Assembly (NCBI RefSeq): GCF_042650605.1
Contig: NZ_JBHSBN010000016.1
Location: 1-64,000 of the forward strand
DNA from: Micromonospora_J zhanjiangensis
GTDB lineage: Bacteria > Actinomycetota > Actinomycetes > Mycobacteriales > Micromonosporaceae
Direction: 5' to 3'
DNA: 64,000 nucleotides
A program made the position numbers and the translations under genes. The notes beneath the pieces are model-generated. The model made no database searches, was not told the DNA's origin, and worked only from the letters and a program-made list of their open reading frames with translations. Of the stretch, positions 8,729-16,625 are shown in pieces (position 1 is the first letter of the stretch; each line of letters opens with the position of its first letter).

Positions 8729-10711
8729 TTACTCCCGGCCAGCGGTCTCCGTCTGATATCTGACAGAAGCCTTGGCCTCGCGTTCTGCCGTTGCGCGCCC
8801 GCCGACCCGATAGACACCATCCTGGGCATTGCCGAGTCGGTCCACGGGCGCCGGCACCAAGCGCTTGAGGAACGCCTGCGTCTCCTCGTCCACCGAGTGG
8901 ATCAGGCAACCGCGCAGCCCACGGGTCAGCAGCACCTTGTACGTGTTGCGGATCAACAGGTCGGCGTTCTCCGGCTTGCGCCGGCCCGGACGGCCGATGA
9001 TCTCCGGATCCTTGGACTCGCCGGGTTGGCTGACCAACCGACCGTTGCGGACCACGAGGTCAGGGCCCATGATCACGCCGGACCAGTCGTACTCGAATCC
9101 CTGCGCCGTGTAGATGCAGCCGACCTGCCCGAAGCCGGCCGGGTCGGTCGCCCAGTAGGAACTCGACGGGATGCCGCGCGGCGGCCGGTTGCCATACGCG
9201 TTCCACGGCTTGGCCCACGATCCGATCCGCACGTCATTCGCGAGCCGGCCGTTCACCGGCTGGTGGGTCCACTCCCAGCAGAAACCCGCGGAGATCCTGG
9301 CCGTCTCCCCGTCGGCCTGTCGCTGCCTGAGCAGTTCCTCCATCCGTTCGGGCGAGCCGACGACGCCGAGCCGGAACCGGTCGTCACCGTCCCACGGATA
9401 GGGCTTGCCGTCGGCCAGGCCGAGCAGGTGCTCGACCCACCGCTCGTAGCCGGGGCTGCCGCCGCAGCGGAACTGCGCGTCCAGCGTGACGATCTCGACG
9501 TCCACGTGCATCCGTCCGGCCGCCTCTTTGATCATTTCGACCCGGCCGACCTCGTTCGGGCGCACCACCTGATGGTCGTCGAGCAGGAACACCGGCACCT
9601 TGGCGACGGCGATCAGCTCCTCGACCTGCGGAACCTCGCCCACCACGCTCCCCCTGTTCGACCGGGTCCGGATGCGGTGCGCCTCGTCGCAGATCAGCAC
9701 GTCGATACTGTCCCGCTCGTCGGTCATGAAATCTCGGAAGAAGTTGAACAACGGCTTGGTGCGCCGCAACGGTTCGCGCGGGTCGGTGCGGGCGTACCGC
9801 CGCAGGCTGCCGGTGAACGCCTTCGAGCCGCTGGCGTGCGCGACGATTCGGCCCGCGTGGGCGAGGTCCGCCAGCAGGGTGAGGGCGATCGCGCTCTTGC
9901 CGCTGCCCGGCCCACCGGAAATGATCACCACCTGCTTGCGGCGCCCCTGCTGGGCCCGCCTGACCGCCCGCATCACCAACTCGTACGCGGTGCGCTGGGC
10001 GTCCAGCAGGACGAAGTGACGGCGTCCTCGCAGGTCGTCGGCCGCGTGGGCGAGCAACTGCCGGCTGGGACGGATGCCGCTACCGAGCAGGCGGTCCGCC
10101 GCGTCGCCGGTGCCGCGGGTGGAGAACCGCCCGGCCAGGTACGCGTCGAACCTCGCCACGCGGTCGGTCGTGTAGATCAGGGCCTGCCGGGACCGGCCCG
10201 GGTCGATCAGGTCGGCCACGGACGCGCTGACGGCGTTGTGCAGATAGGCCACCCCGTGCACGGCCTCCGGCCAGTCCCACACCACCGCCAGGAAGTCCGC
10301 GAGATACGTGCAGTACGCCTCCACCTGGACCCCGGGATGCAGTTGTGGATCCCGCATCATCGGCACGGTGACAAGCTTCTCCACGTCGTCCAGCCGGCGG
10401 GCGGCGCTCCACTGCTTGAGTTCCACCACCAGGTAGGACTCCCGAGCGGTGGTGGGATGGATGCCGGCCAGGATCACGTCGATCCGGCTGTCGCTGCGGG
10501 GCAGTTGGTATTCGACCAGCGCGTCGAGGTCACCGAGGCCGACGCGTACCAGATGCTCGGCGAGCGCCGGCAGGCTGTTGTCCCACGCACGTCGTTCCTG
10601 CGGACCGATCCGGTAGCCGGCCCTGATCAGGTGGGCCGCCAGGTCGATGCCCAATCGACCTTCCCCGTGCAGGGAAAGGATCTTCCGTGGAGTGGTGCGG
10701 AACGCCGACAA
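8729..10711 (-). CDS. DUF2075 helicase with nuclease-like N-terminus, paralogue A
   Basis: 660 residues from a TTG at 10711. This start is chosen because LSAFRT aligns with MSAYRT of the neighbouring paralogue, and because it places D78, E97 and K99 (RIDVILAG...YLVVELKQW) at the same positions as in that protein. An ATG at 10753 would translate the conserved leader hairpin. The D...ELK pattern resembles the core of NERD/PD-(D/E)XK nucleases. The remainder is a DUF2075 / Schlafen-type P-loop helicase: GGPGSGKS Walker A, LICDEAH Walker B, and late motifs VGCIYTAQGFEYDWSGVI and NTYKVLLTRG. It probably acts on nucleic acid. It lies upstream of pglW on the same strand with a 197-base gap. A defence role is inferred from location. 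Confidence 0.8.
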   Translation of the reverse strand: MSAFRTTPRKILSLHGEGRLGIDLAAHLIRAGYRIGPQERRAWDNSLPALAEHLVRVGLGDLDALVEYQLPRSDSRIDVILAGIHPTTARESYLVVELKQWSAARRLDDVEKLVTVPMMRDPQLHPGVQVEAYCTYLADFLAVVWDWPEAVHGVAYLHNAVSASVADLIDPGRSRQALIYTTDRVARFDAYLAGRFSTRGTGDAADRLLGSGIRPSRQLLAHAADDLRGRRHFVLLDAQRTAYELVMRAVRRAQQGRRKQVVIISGGPGSGKSAIALTLLADLAHAGRIVAHASGSKAFTGSLRRYARTDPREPLRRTKPLFNFFRDFMTDERDSIDVLICDEAHRIRTRSNRGSVVGEVPQVEELIAVAKVPVFLLDDHQVVRPNEVGRVEMIKEAAGRMHVDVEIVTLDAQFRCGGSPGYERWVEHLLGLADGKPYPWDGDDRFRLGVVGSPERMEELLRQRQADGETARISAGFCWEWTHQPVNGRLANDVRIGSWAKPWNAYGNRPPRGIPSSSYWATDPAGFGQVGCIYTAQGFEYDWSGVIMGPDLVVRNGRLVSQPGESKDPEIIGRPGRRKPENADLLIRNTYKVLLTRGLRGCLIHSVDEETQAFLKRLVPAPVDRLGNAQDGVYRVGGRATAEREAKASVRYQTETAGRE

Positions 10712-10713
10712 GG

Positions 10714-10794
10714 CTGGCCCCCGAGGCACGAGAAACTCGTGCGGTGGGGGCATGTCCCTCGCTCAAGGAGCAAGGGAAGCCCGTCGGTCCGCGG
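10714..10794 (-). promoter_or_regulatory. Conserved hairpin leader upstream of DUF2075 paralogue A
   Basis: On the minus strand a block GACCGACGGGCTTCC (10774-10794 region) is followed by CATGCCCCC, a perfect 7-bp hairpin GCACGAG-TTT-CTCGTGC (10726-10742) and CGGGGGC just before the TTG start. The same elements in the same order precede paralogue B at 12.74-12.82 kb, although the peptides they would encode are not conserved in frame. It is therefore more likely an untranslated leader or operator than coding sequence. Confidence 0.55.
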
Positions 10795-10832
10795 AACTGA
10801 CGGTCACTGTAACGACACGATGCGACGGATTG

Positions 10833-12737
10833 CTATCCGGCCGCCTCTTCGTACACGGTTTCCGGCGGACGGGTCGGGCGGACCAGGCGGGCCAGGAAAT
10901 CCCGGGTCTCCGGATCCGTCGAATACAGGATCGTGCCGCGCATGCCACGGGTCAGCAGCACCTTGTAGGTGTTGCGGATCAACCCGTCCGCCTCCTCGTC
11001 GCTGACCGCCTTGCGACTGCGGAAGTTGGGATCCTTCGACTCGGACCGCCGGGTCACCAGCCGGCCGTCCCGGGCCACCAGGTCCGGGCCGATGATGACG
11101 CCGGACCAGTCGTACTCGAAGCCCTGCGCGGTGTAGACGCAGCCGACCTGGCCGAAGCCGCCCGGGTCGGTGGCCCACAGCGCGCTGCCGGGGGCGTCGC
11201 CGACGCGGCGTTCGCTCTTGACGTTCCACGGGCGGGCCCAGTCGCCGACCGTCACGTCCGGCACCAGGGTGCCGTCCGGGCGCGGGTCGCTCCACGGCCA
11301 GCAGTAGCCGGCCGACATCCTGGCCGTCCCGGCGACCTTCTGCCGGCCGGCCAGGAACGCCTCCAGCTGCTCCGGCGAGTCGGCCAGCCGCAGGTCGAAC
11401 CGGCCGTCGCCGGCCCAGACCGTCGGTTCGCCGCCGTCCAGGCCGAGCAGGTCGAGAACCCACCGCTCGTACGCCTCGCTGCCGCCGCACCGGAACTGGT
11501 CGTGCAGCGACACCAGGTCGACCTCCAGGCCCAACTTCTCCGCGTACGCCGAGATGATCTCGACGTTGCCCAACTCCCCCGGCTTGACCACCTGGTGCTC
11601 GTCGAGCAGGAACACCGGCACCCGGGCCGCCGCGAACAGTTCCTCGATCTGGGGGCGGGCCGCGGCGCGGCGATCCCTGGTGGTGTAGCGGTTGACCGAG
11701 GTCTCCCGGATCCGGTGCGCCTCGTCGCAGATGAGCACCTCGAACTCGTTCGGTTCGGCGGTCATGAAGCTGTTGAAGTACTTGAACATGCTCTGCAACC
11801 GGGTCGACCCACGACCCGCGTAGCGGCGCAGGGTCTGGGTGAACGACCGGGACCCGGTGGCGTGCATGACCGGCCGGCCGCGCCGGGCCAACTCCCCCAT
11901 CATCGACAGCGCGATGACGCTCTTGCCGCTGCCCGGCCCGCCGGCCACCACCACGGCCCGCTTGCGGTTACCGGTCCGGGCCCGCTCCACCGCCCGCATC
12001 ACCAACTCGTACGCCACGTGCTGCTCGTCGAGCAGGGTGAAGTGGGAGCGTTCCTTCAGCTCCTGCGCCGCGTACGCCAGAAGTTGCCGGCTGGGACGCA
12101 CGGAGCTGGTCATGAAGCGGTCCGCGGCCGGCGCGCCGGGCGCGGGCGCGAAGTGCCGGCGCAGGTGGTCGAGCCACTGGCCGCGCCGCTGCTTGGTGAA
12201 CAGCCGGCTCTGCTCGGTGGCCGGCCGGTCGAGCAGGTCGGCGACGTCCCGGTCGACGGCGTTGTGCAGGTACGCGGCACCGCGCAGCGGCTGCGGCTGC
12301 CGGCCGAGCGCGCCGAGGAAGTCGGTGAGGTACTGGCAGTAGTCGGCCACCTGGACGCCGGGGTGCAGGCGCGGGCCACGGGCGTGTTCGACGGCGACCA
12401 GGGTGTCCGAGTCCTCGTAGGCGGTGGCGTATGACCACTGCTTCAGCTCGACGACCAGGTAGGAGTCGGCGCCGGTGCGTGGGTCCACCCCGGCCAGCAC
12501 CGCGTCGACCCGGCGGCTGGTCAGCGGCAACTGGTACTCGACCAGCACCTCCACCTCGGCCAGACCCGCGTCGGCCAGGTCCTGGGCCAGCACCGGCAGG
12601 CTCGCCGCCCACGATCTGCGCTCGGCCGGCCCGACGCCGTGCCCGCTCATCCGCACCTGTTCGGCGACCCGGTCCATTAGGGACCCCTCGGTGGCGAGGC
12701 GGAGCAGACCAGCAGCGGACGTACGGTACGCCGACAT
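10833..12737 (-). CDS. DUF2075 helicase with nuclease-like N-terminus, paralogue B
   Basis: 634 residues. The N-terminal domain carries D78 and E97-L-K99 (RRVDAVLAG...YLVVELKQW), the same nuclease-like core as paralogue A. The helicase part has GGPGSGKS at about 266-273, LICDEAH at about 335-341, and the same late motifs FGQVGCVYTAQGFEYDWSGVI and NTYKVLLTRGMRG. It is similar to paralogue A along most of its length but lacks that protein's C-terminal extension, so the pair arose by tandem duplication or repeated capture. The ATG at 12737 sits about 19 bases after the shared leader hairpin and CGGGGGC. A defence function next to pglWX is inferred, not shown. Confidence 0.8.
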   Translation of the reverse strand: MSAYRTSAAGLLRLATEGSLMDRVAEQVRMSGHGVGPAERRSWAASLPVLAQDLADAGLAEVEVLVEYQLPLTSRRVDAVLAGVDPRTGADSYLVVELKQWSYATAYEDSDTLVAVEHARGPRLHPGVQVADYCQYLTDFLGALGRQPQPLRGAAYLHNAVDRDVADLLDRPATEQSRLFTKQRRGQWLDHLRRHFAPAPGAPAADRFMTSSVRPSRQLLAYAAQELKERSHFTLLDEQHVAYELVMRAVERARTGNRKRAVVVAGGPGSGKSVIALSMMGELARRGRPVMHATGSRSFTQTLRRYAGRGSTRLQSMFKYFNSFMTAEPNEFEVLICDEAHRIRETSVNRYTTRDRRAAARPQIEELFAAARVPVFLLDEHQVVKPGELGNVEIISAYAEKLGLEVDLVSLHDQFRCGGSEAYERWVLDLLGLDGGEPTVWAGDGRFDLRLADSPEQLEAFLAGRQKVAGTARMSAGYCWPWSDPRPDGTLVPDVTVGDWARPWNVKSERRVGDAPGSALWATDPGGFGQVGCVYTAQGFEYDWSGVIIGPDLVARDGRLVTRRSESKDPNFRSRKAVSDEEADGLIRNTYKVLLTRGMRGTILYSTDPETRDFLARLVRPTRPPETVYEEAAG

Positions 12738-12738
12738 C

Positions 12739-12816
12739 GAGAATTGCCCCCGGGCAGCACGAAGTGATCGTGCGGATGGGGGGCATATCCGTACGCCGGA
12801 AGCCCGTCGGACCGCG
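12739..12816 (-). promoter_or_regulatory. Conserved hairpin leader upstream of DUF2075 paralogue B
   Basis: The minus strand reads GGTCCGACGGGCTTCC (12798-12816 region), then ATATGCCCCCCA, a 6-bp hairpin GCACGA-TCACT-TCGTGC (12757-12773), CGGGGGC and the ATG. It matches the leader of paralogue A element for element. It could be a shared repressor site, an attenuator or an RNA structure at the ribosome-binding region. Confidence 0.55.
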
Positions 12817-12853
12817 TGGTTGCCACGACTGTAGCGAGAAGATCAACCGACGG

Positions 12854-13011
12854 CTACGGGACCCGCGGCCGATCGCGGGGCGCCTTGGCGGCCGAACCGC
12901 GGGATCGTTCGACCGGGTACCGGACGGCCGAATCGGCCAACTTGTCGGCCGCCGCCGCGAGCAGGTCGGTCCCGAGCACGTCCGCCAGCCGGACCAGGTA
13001 GATCGTCACGT
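12854..13011 (-). pseudogene. Duplicated 3' fragment of the MazG-type gene
   Basis: This stretch aligns without gaps to 16191-16348, the last 52 codons and stop of the intact MazG-type gene, with about 13 mismatches by eye over 158 bases. The frame is preserved: VTIYLVRLADVLG through to a TAG stop at the equivalent position. There is no start and the upstream two thirds of the gene, with the metal-binding glutamates, is missing. The match ends abruptly at 13011. It is a gene remnant in the same orientation as the intact copy. The layout suits an element that entered at the 3' end of the gene and displaced the old end. Confidence 0.85.
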
Positions 13012-13058
13012 GGCCTCCCCACCACCACTGTCCGTTAGGTCCATGTCGGCGTGTGGTG

Positions 13059-13892
13059 TTACTTGACCTGAAAGATCTGTCCGTTCGCGGGGAACCCGGG
13101 CTGGGCGGTGGGCCTGGGCTTACCAGTCGTCCAGCGCGGGTTGCGCTCGGCGGGGTCGATGACTAGATCCGGCCAGTGCATAGGAAGTCCCGCGGCGGCC
13201 GTCGGGTGCGCGCGGTCCATGAGCTGGACGTGCAGGTGGGGTTCGGAGGTGTTGCCGGTGTTGCCCACCTGCGCGAGCTGTTGCCCTGCTCGGACCTGTT
13301 GCCCGGCCCGGACTGAGGCGGAGCCGCGACGCAGGTGCGCGTAGGCGGCACAGGTGCCGTCGTCGTGTTGGACGATCACGTGGTTCCCGAGGACGCGCGA
13401 GGCGCCTGCGAGCTCCCGCAGGAATCCCTCCACCGTCAGCATCCAGACCACCAACGGCCAGGTGTTCCTCGCCCCTTGGTCGCGCTGCGAGGCCCGCACG
13501 CGCACCACCGTCCCGGGCGCCATGGCGAGGACCGGCTGCCCGAACGACGGGTAGGACTCCGGCCGGCGGGCACGCAGCCCCCAGCCGACCGACACGGCCG
13601 CGTCCGAGGGCTGGAGCAGGTCAACGGCGTACATCTGCCCGTAGGCCTTGACCCCGTGACTCGGCACCGCCGAGCCCGGGCTGTTGAGCGCCACCCACCG
13701 CCCGCGCACGGGCGGGACCAGCTCGACCGGTGCCCGGTCCGAGACCGGTGGTCGCACGAGGAAGAGCAGGAACGGCACGACGATGAGCGCCAGGTCCCAC
13801 GGGGACGGGATGGAAAGGAAGACGCCCGCCGGGATCGCGAGGACGAACAGCCGCGCCCACCAGGTCTGCCACCGGGCGATCGCGCGCCTCAT
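13059..13892 (-). CDS. Membrane-anchored M23-family peptidase-like protein
   Basis: 277 residues. The basic N-terminus is followed by two hydrophobic segments (about residues 14-28 and 32-46), then an extracytoplasmic domain. The domain contains SHGVKAYGQMYAVDL and, near the end, the LytM/M23 block GNHVIVQHDDG, YAHLRRGS, VRAGQQVRAGQQLAQVGNTGNTSEPHLHVQL. The H...D and HLH residues expected to bind zinc are all present, so cell-wall endopeptidase activity is plausible. The start codon overlaps the stop of the upstream winged-helix regulator as ATGA, so the two form an operon. It lies within the segment bounded by the two MazG 3' ends. Confidence 0.8.
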   Translation of the reverse strand: MRRAIARWQTWWARLFVLAIPAGVFLSIPSPWDLALIVVPFLLFLVRPPVSDRAPVELVPPVRGRWVALNSPGSAVPSHGVKAYGQMYAVDLLQPSDAAVSVGWGLRARRPESYPSFGQPVLAMAPGTVVRVRASQRDQGARNTWPLVVWMLTVEGFLRELAGASRVLGNHVIVQHDDGTCAAYAHLRRGSASVRAGQQVRAGQQLAQVGNTGNTSEPHLHVQLMDRAHPTAAAGLPMHWPDLVIDPAERNPRWTTGKPRPTAQPGFPANGQIFQVK

Positions 13893-14395
13893 CGCCGGGC
13901 TCCCAGGATCACGGCGAGCAGGGGGACGACTCGGGCCACCGGCACCTCGTAGCGGCCCCCACCGAGAGCCCGCAACCAGCCGGCCGAGGCAAGCTGGCGC
14001 AGGTGGTGATAAACCTGTCCGCTCGTCCCCACACCCTCGGTCTGCGTGAGCTCGTGCACCGTGGCTACGCCGGAGAGCACCTGCTGGAGCAGGCGCAGCC
14101 GAACCGGATGCCCCAGGGCGGCCAGCGCGTCGCTGCCATCGGCCCAGTCGGCACCCAGCAAATCCTCGGTCTCAGCGGCCTCCTGCCACTGCGCGCTGCG
14201 ACCGTCCGGCAGACGCACATGCCCGACCAGCAGCACCGCACCCGGCTCGTCGACGCGGGCGCGAAGACCCTCCAACGCCCACAGCACCTCAGACTCGGGT
14301 GCGGTGTTCGGACCAGTAGCTGCCGGCTGCTGGAGCCGGGCCTCGAGCTCGGTGACACGCTGCTCGAGCGCGGCGAGTCGGTCATCGTCAGCCAC
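13889..14395 (-). CDS. Winged-helix regulator with N-terminal coiled coil
   Basis: 168 residues from the GTG at 14395 (VADDDRLAALEQRV...). A short coiled-coil segment (about residues 5-25) precedes a middle region. An ArsR-like winged helix follows: LAALGHPVRLRLLQQVLSGVATVHELTQ...TSGQVYHHLRQLASAGWLRALGGGRYEV. No Shine-Dalgarno is visible; a TACTAT box lies about 10 bases upstream, so a leaderless message is possible. No metal-binding cysteines are seen. Coupling to the M23 gene by ATGA suggests it regulates its own operon. Longer in-frame starts exist up to 14593 but would cross the RloB-like remnant on the other strand. Confidence 0.75.
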   Translation of the reverse strand: MADDDRLAALEQRVTELEARLQQPAATGPNTAPESEVLWALEGLRARVDEPGAVLLVGHVRLPDGRSAQWQEAAETEDLLGADWADGSDALAALGHPVRLRLLQQVLSGVATVHELTQTEGVGTSGQVYHHLRQLASAGWLRALGGGRYEVPVARVVPLLAVILGARR

Positions 14396-14468
14396 AGCAA
14401 TTACGATAGTACGAACATCCGTAGAACAGCCACTCCCCCGCACACGGACTCCGCCGCCAGCGCTGCCC

Positions 14469-14670
14469 GTTTGGATTCGCGGAAAGCGCAACGTCCCGTC
14501 CGGGCCCTTTGACGAACAGATGCTCAGCGACGAGGCCTGGGCGGTCTGCGACGTCGACCAGTTTCCGACCGCGCAGGCAGACGCGGAGGCCACGGCATCC
14601 CGCGTCCGCCTCGCCTGGTCGAACCCCTGCTTCGAGATCTGGCTGCTGCTACGCCGTCGTCACCTGCTCC
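14469..14670 (+). pseudogene. Remnant of an RloB-like defence gene
   Basis: In one plus-strand frame there is DEAWAVCDVDQFPTA, then SRVRLAWSNPCFEIWLLL. These are the two hallmark blocks of RloB-family proteins (a Toprim-like DxD strand and the SNPCFE[IL]WLL block). Both ends are missing: before about 14469 the frame runs antisense through the regulator, and after about 14660 it is unrelated basic sequence. RloB proteins usually sit beside an ATPase in restriction or abortive-infection loci. No such ATPase is present here, so I read this as a decayed defence gene. Confidence 0.65.
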
Positions 14671-14748
14671 GCCTGACCCACCCCCGTACCGCCGGCGGGA
14701 CCGGCCCGGTCCGCCGTCCGCTCCTCCCAGCCCGCACAAGGAGGCGTC

Positions 14749-15058
14749 ATGCGTATCGACGAGCTCGACGAAGCCCTGCGGTTCATGCCGCCGGCCCTGC
14801 ACGACCCGCCGGTTGGAACCGCGCTCCGGGGGCGTCCACGGCCAGGTCGGCCGGTGGGCCCGAACCACCGGCCCGCTCGTCGCGGCCACCGACGCGAGCT
14901 GGAAGGACCGGGCCGGTGGTTACGCGTACGTGGTCAGCGACGGTCGGTGGGGGTTGCGTCCCCGGTCGACCGGGCCGCTGGACCCGACCGGGCCGTCCCG
15001 GGTGCTGATCAACGAGCTGCGGGCGGTGGACCTGGGTGGTGACCTGCTGGCCGCCTGA
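14749..15058 (+). pseudogene. Frameshifted RNase H-like protein remnant
   Basis: The 5' part (ATG at 14749, RIDELDEALRFMPPALHDPP, with AAGGAGG upstream) is in one frame. The core LVAATDASWKDRAGGYAYVVSDGRWGL...GPSRVLINELRAVDL is in another, so a frameshift lies around 14800-14860. The D-S-x-K...G-Y and E-L-R-A pattern is that of the RNase H-like domain found in actinomycete proteins. The reading ends soon after the ELRAV block, so the C-terminal catalytic part is absent. With the RloB-like fragment just upstream this 0.6 kb looks like a small gene graveyard. Confidence 0.6.
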
Positions 15059-15194
15059 AACCGGATGCCGATTCCAGGCGCGAAATGACATAGCCAGCGG
15101 CGATCACAGCGTTGACCGCCCTTCCCTTGAGCAATAGCCTGCAGTCGATGACCGTGGCACGGGGCTTGGGTCGTCACCATTCGGGGAGGACAAT

Positions 15195-16133
15195 ATGCGA
15201 TTCCGTAGACGAATGACGATGGTGGCCGGGCTGGTGCTCGGTCTTCTGGCCCTGTCGGGGCAGCCGGCTCAAGCCGCCTATTACAACACCTACAGCACCA
15301 TCGCCAGCACGCCTAATACGAGCTGCTGCACCGGGGTACAGGGCTTCGCCGCCGGATCCACCTACCTGTACTCAGTCAAGAACCACACCAATTACGACGA
15401 CCTCGCCGTCATCTACCGGGTCAACAAGACCACCGGTGAGCGGGTACTGATGACCAACGGCACCAACGGCGGGACGACCAATACCTGGCTCGGGCACGCG
15501 AACGACATGACGATCGTCGACATCGACGGTCAGCACCACCTGTTCGTCGTCACCATGGAAGCTACCGGCGCGCAGCTGGTGAGGCTGCGCTACGACGGCA
15601 CCACCTACTACCACGCCGGGTCGTACCAGGTGCGTCTCAACGGGGCCGTGGCGGCGCCGTCCGGGATCAACCGGGTGACGGTCACCAGCACCACGATCAC
15701 GTTCATGTTCAAGAGCGGCCGGACGGTCTACAACGGCAGCCTCCCGCTGCGCGCCTCCTCCGGGACCATCGACCTGACCAAGGCGTTCGACCTGCAGGTC
15801 GAGGGCGCCCTGGTCAACGGCGCCCCGGTGTCGGATCTGGGGACCTTCGCCAACCAGGGATTCTTCTACGACGCGACCAAGAAGGTCCTCTACTATCCGC
15901 TGACCAAGGACAATCGCAGCATCGTGCTCGTCTACCGAAACGTGTCTCCGACGACGACGGGAACCGCACCCGCGGCCACCGACCTCTCCTTCCGCATCAC
16001 GTCCTCGGCATACACGACATTCGAGATCGAAGGCGTCGGACTCAGCGACGGCAAGCTGTACTTCAGTACGAACCGGGCGAATTCGAGCGGTTCCAACGAC
16101 GGGGTCCACATGTTCAACGGCTACGTCGCATAA
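15195..16133 (+). CDS. Secreted protein, possibly beta-propeller (helveticin-J-like)
   Basis: 312 residues with a clear signal peptide (MRFRRRM, hydrophobic core, cleavage near AQAAYY) and GGGGAGG 5 bases before the ATG. The mature part is Thr/Asn/Tyr-rich, with repeated short strands such as CCTGVQGFAAGSTYLYSVK, WLGHANDMTIVDIDGQHHLFVVTM and FEIEGVGLSDGKLYFSTNR. This layout (VQGFA-STY near the start, GHAND in the middle, EIEGV near the end) is reminiscent of helveticin-J-type class III bacteriocins, but the similarity is judged by eye and is weak. An adjacent cysteine pair (CC) sits near the mature N-terminus. It ends just before a strong shared terminator. Confidence 0.75.
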   Translation: MRFRRRMTMVAGLVLGLLALSGQPAQAAYYNTYSTIASTPNTSCCTGVQGFAAGSTYLYSVKNHTNYDDLAVIYRVNKTTGERVLMTNGTNGGTTNTWLGHANDMTIVDIDGQHHLFVVTMEATGAQLVRLRYDGTTYYHAGSYQVRLNGAVAAPSGINRVTVTSTTITFMFKSGRTVYNGSLPLRASSGTIDLTKAFDLQVEGALVNGAPVSDLGTFANQGFFYDATKKVLYYPLTKDNRSIVLVYRNVSPTTTGTAPAATDLSFRITSSAYTTFEIEGVGLSDGKLYFSTNRANSSGSNDGVHMFNGYVA

Positions 16134-16148
16134 TACGCACGACGGCCT

Positions 16149-16187
16149 GGACTCGCTGTGGCTCGCTGATCGAGCCACAGCGAGTCC
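16149..16187. terminator. Bidirectional terminator, perfect 17-bp stem
   Basis: GGACTCGCTGTGGCTCG and its exact reverse complement flank a 5-base loop (CTGAT). It lies between the convergent secreted-protein gene (+) and MazG-type gene (-), 3 bases from the latter's stop. No T-tract follows, as is usual in actinomycetes. Confidence 0.85.
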
Positions 16188-16190
16188 TCG

Positions 16191-16559
16191 CTACGTGACC
16201 GGCGGCTGATCCCGGGGGGCCTTGGCGGCCGAGCCGCGGGCCCGTTCGACCGGATACCGGACCGCCGAATCGGCCAACTTGTCGGCCGCCGCCGCGAGCA
16301 GGTCGACACCGAGCACGTCCGCCAGCCGGACCAGGTAGATCGTCACGTCGGCGATCTCGGCCCGGACCCGGGCACCGTGCTCGGGATCGGCCATCACCCG
16401 CGCCGACTCCTCCGGGGTGAGCCACTGCAGCTCGGCGAGCAGCTCACCCACCTCACCGGCCAGCGCCATGGCCAGGTTCTTCGGCGTGTGGAACGGCTGC
16501 CAGTCGCGTTCGGCAGCGAAGGCGCGTACCCGCCCGGTCAACTCCTCGATGGTCTCCAC
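16191..16559 (-). CDS. MazG-like nucleotide pyrophosphohydrolase
   Basis: 122 residues, the size of short MazG / RS21-C6 (dCTP pyrophosphatase-like) proteins. WQPFHTPKNLAMALAGEVGELLAELQW holds the E-x-x-E metal-binding pair of helix 2, and EIADVTIYLVRLADVLGVDL holds the E-x-x-D pair of helix 3. It should hydrolyse non-canonical or excess nucleoside triphosphates to monophosphates in the cytoplasm. Its last 52 codons are duplicated at 12854-13011. A terminator hairpin follows its stop. Confidence 0.85.
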   Translation of the reverse strand: METIEELTGRVRAFAAERDWQPFHTPKNLAMALAGEVGELLAELQWLTPEESARVMADPEHGARVRAEIADVTIYLVRLADVLGVDLLAAAADKLADSAVRYPVERARGSAAKAPRDQPPVT

Positions 16560-16625
16560 CCCGGCATGGAAACACAGCGCGGGCGTTTCGGCGGCGACCT
16601 GCGGGCCGCGTGACGTCGCCGGTCG

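Noticed and set aside
10751..10753. ATG at 10753 as start of DUF2075 paralogue A
   Set aside because: It would translate through the leader hairpin shared with paralogue B, where the same bases are out of frame; the TTG at 10711 aligns with the paralogue's start.
12843..13028. 61-residue minus-strand frame beginning MVVGRPRDDL
   Set aside because: This is a different frame over the MazG 3' fragment; the frame matching the intact MazG gene is the meaningful one.
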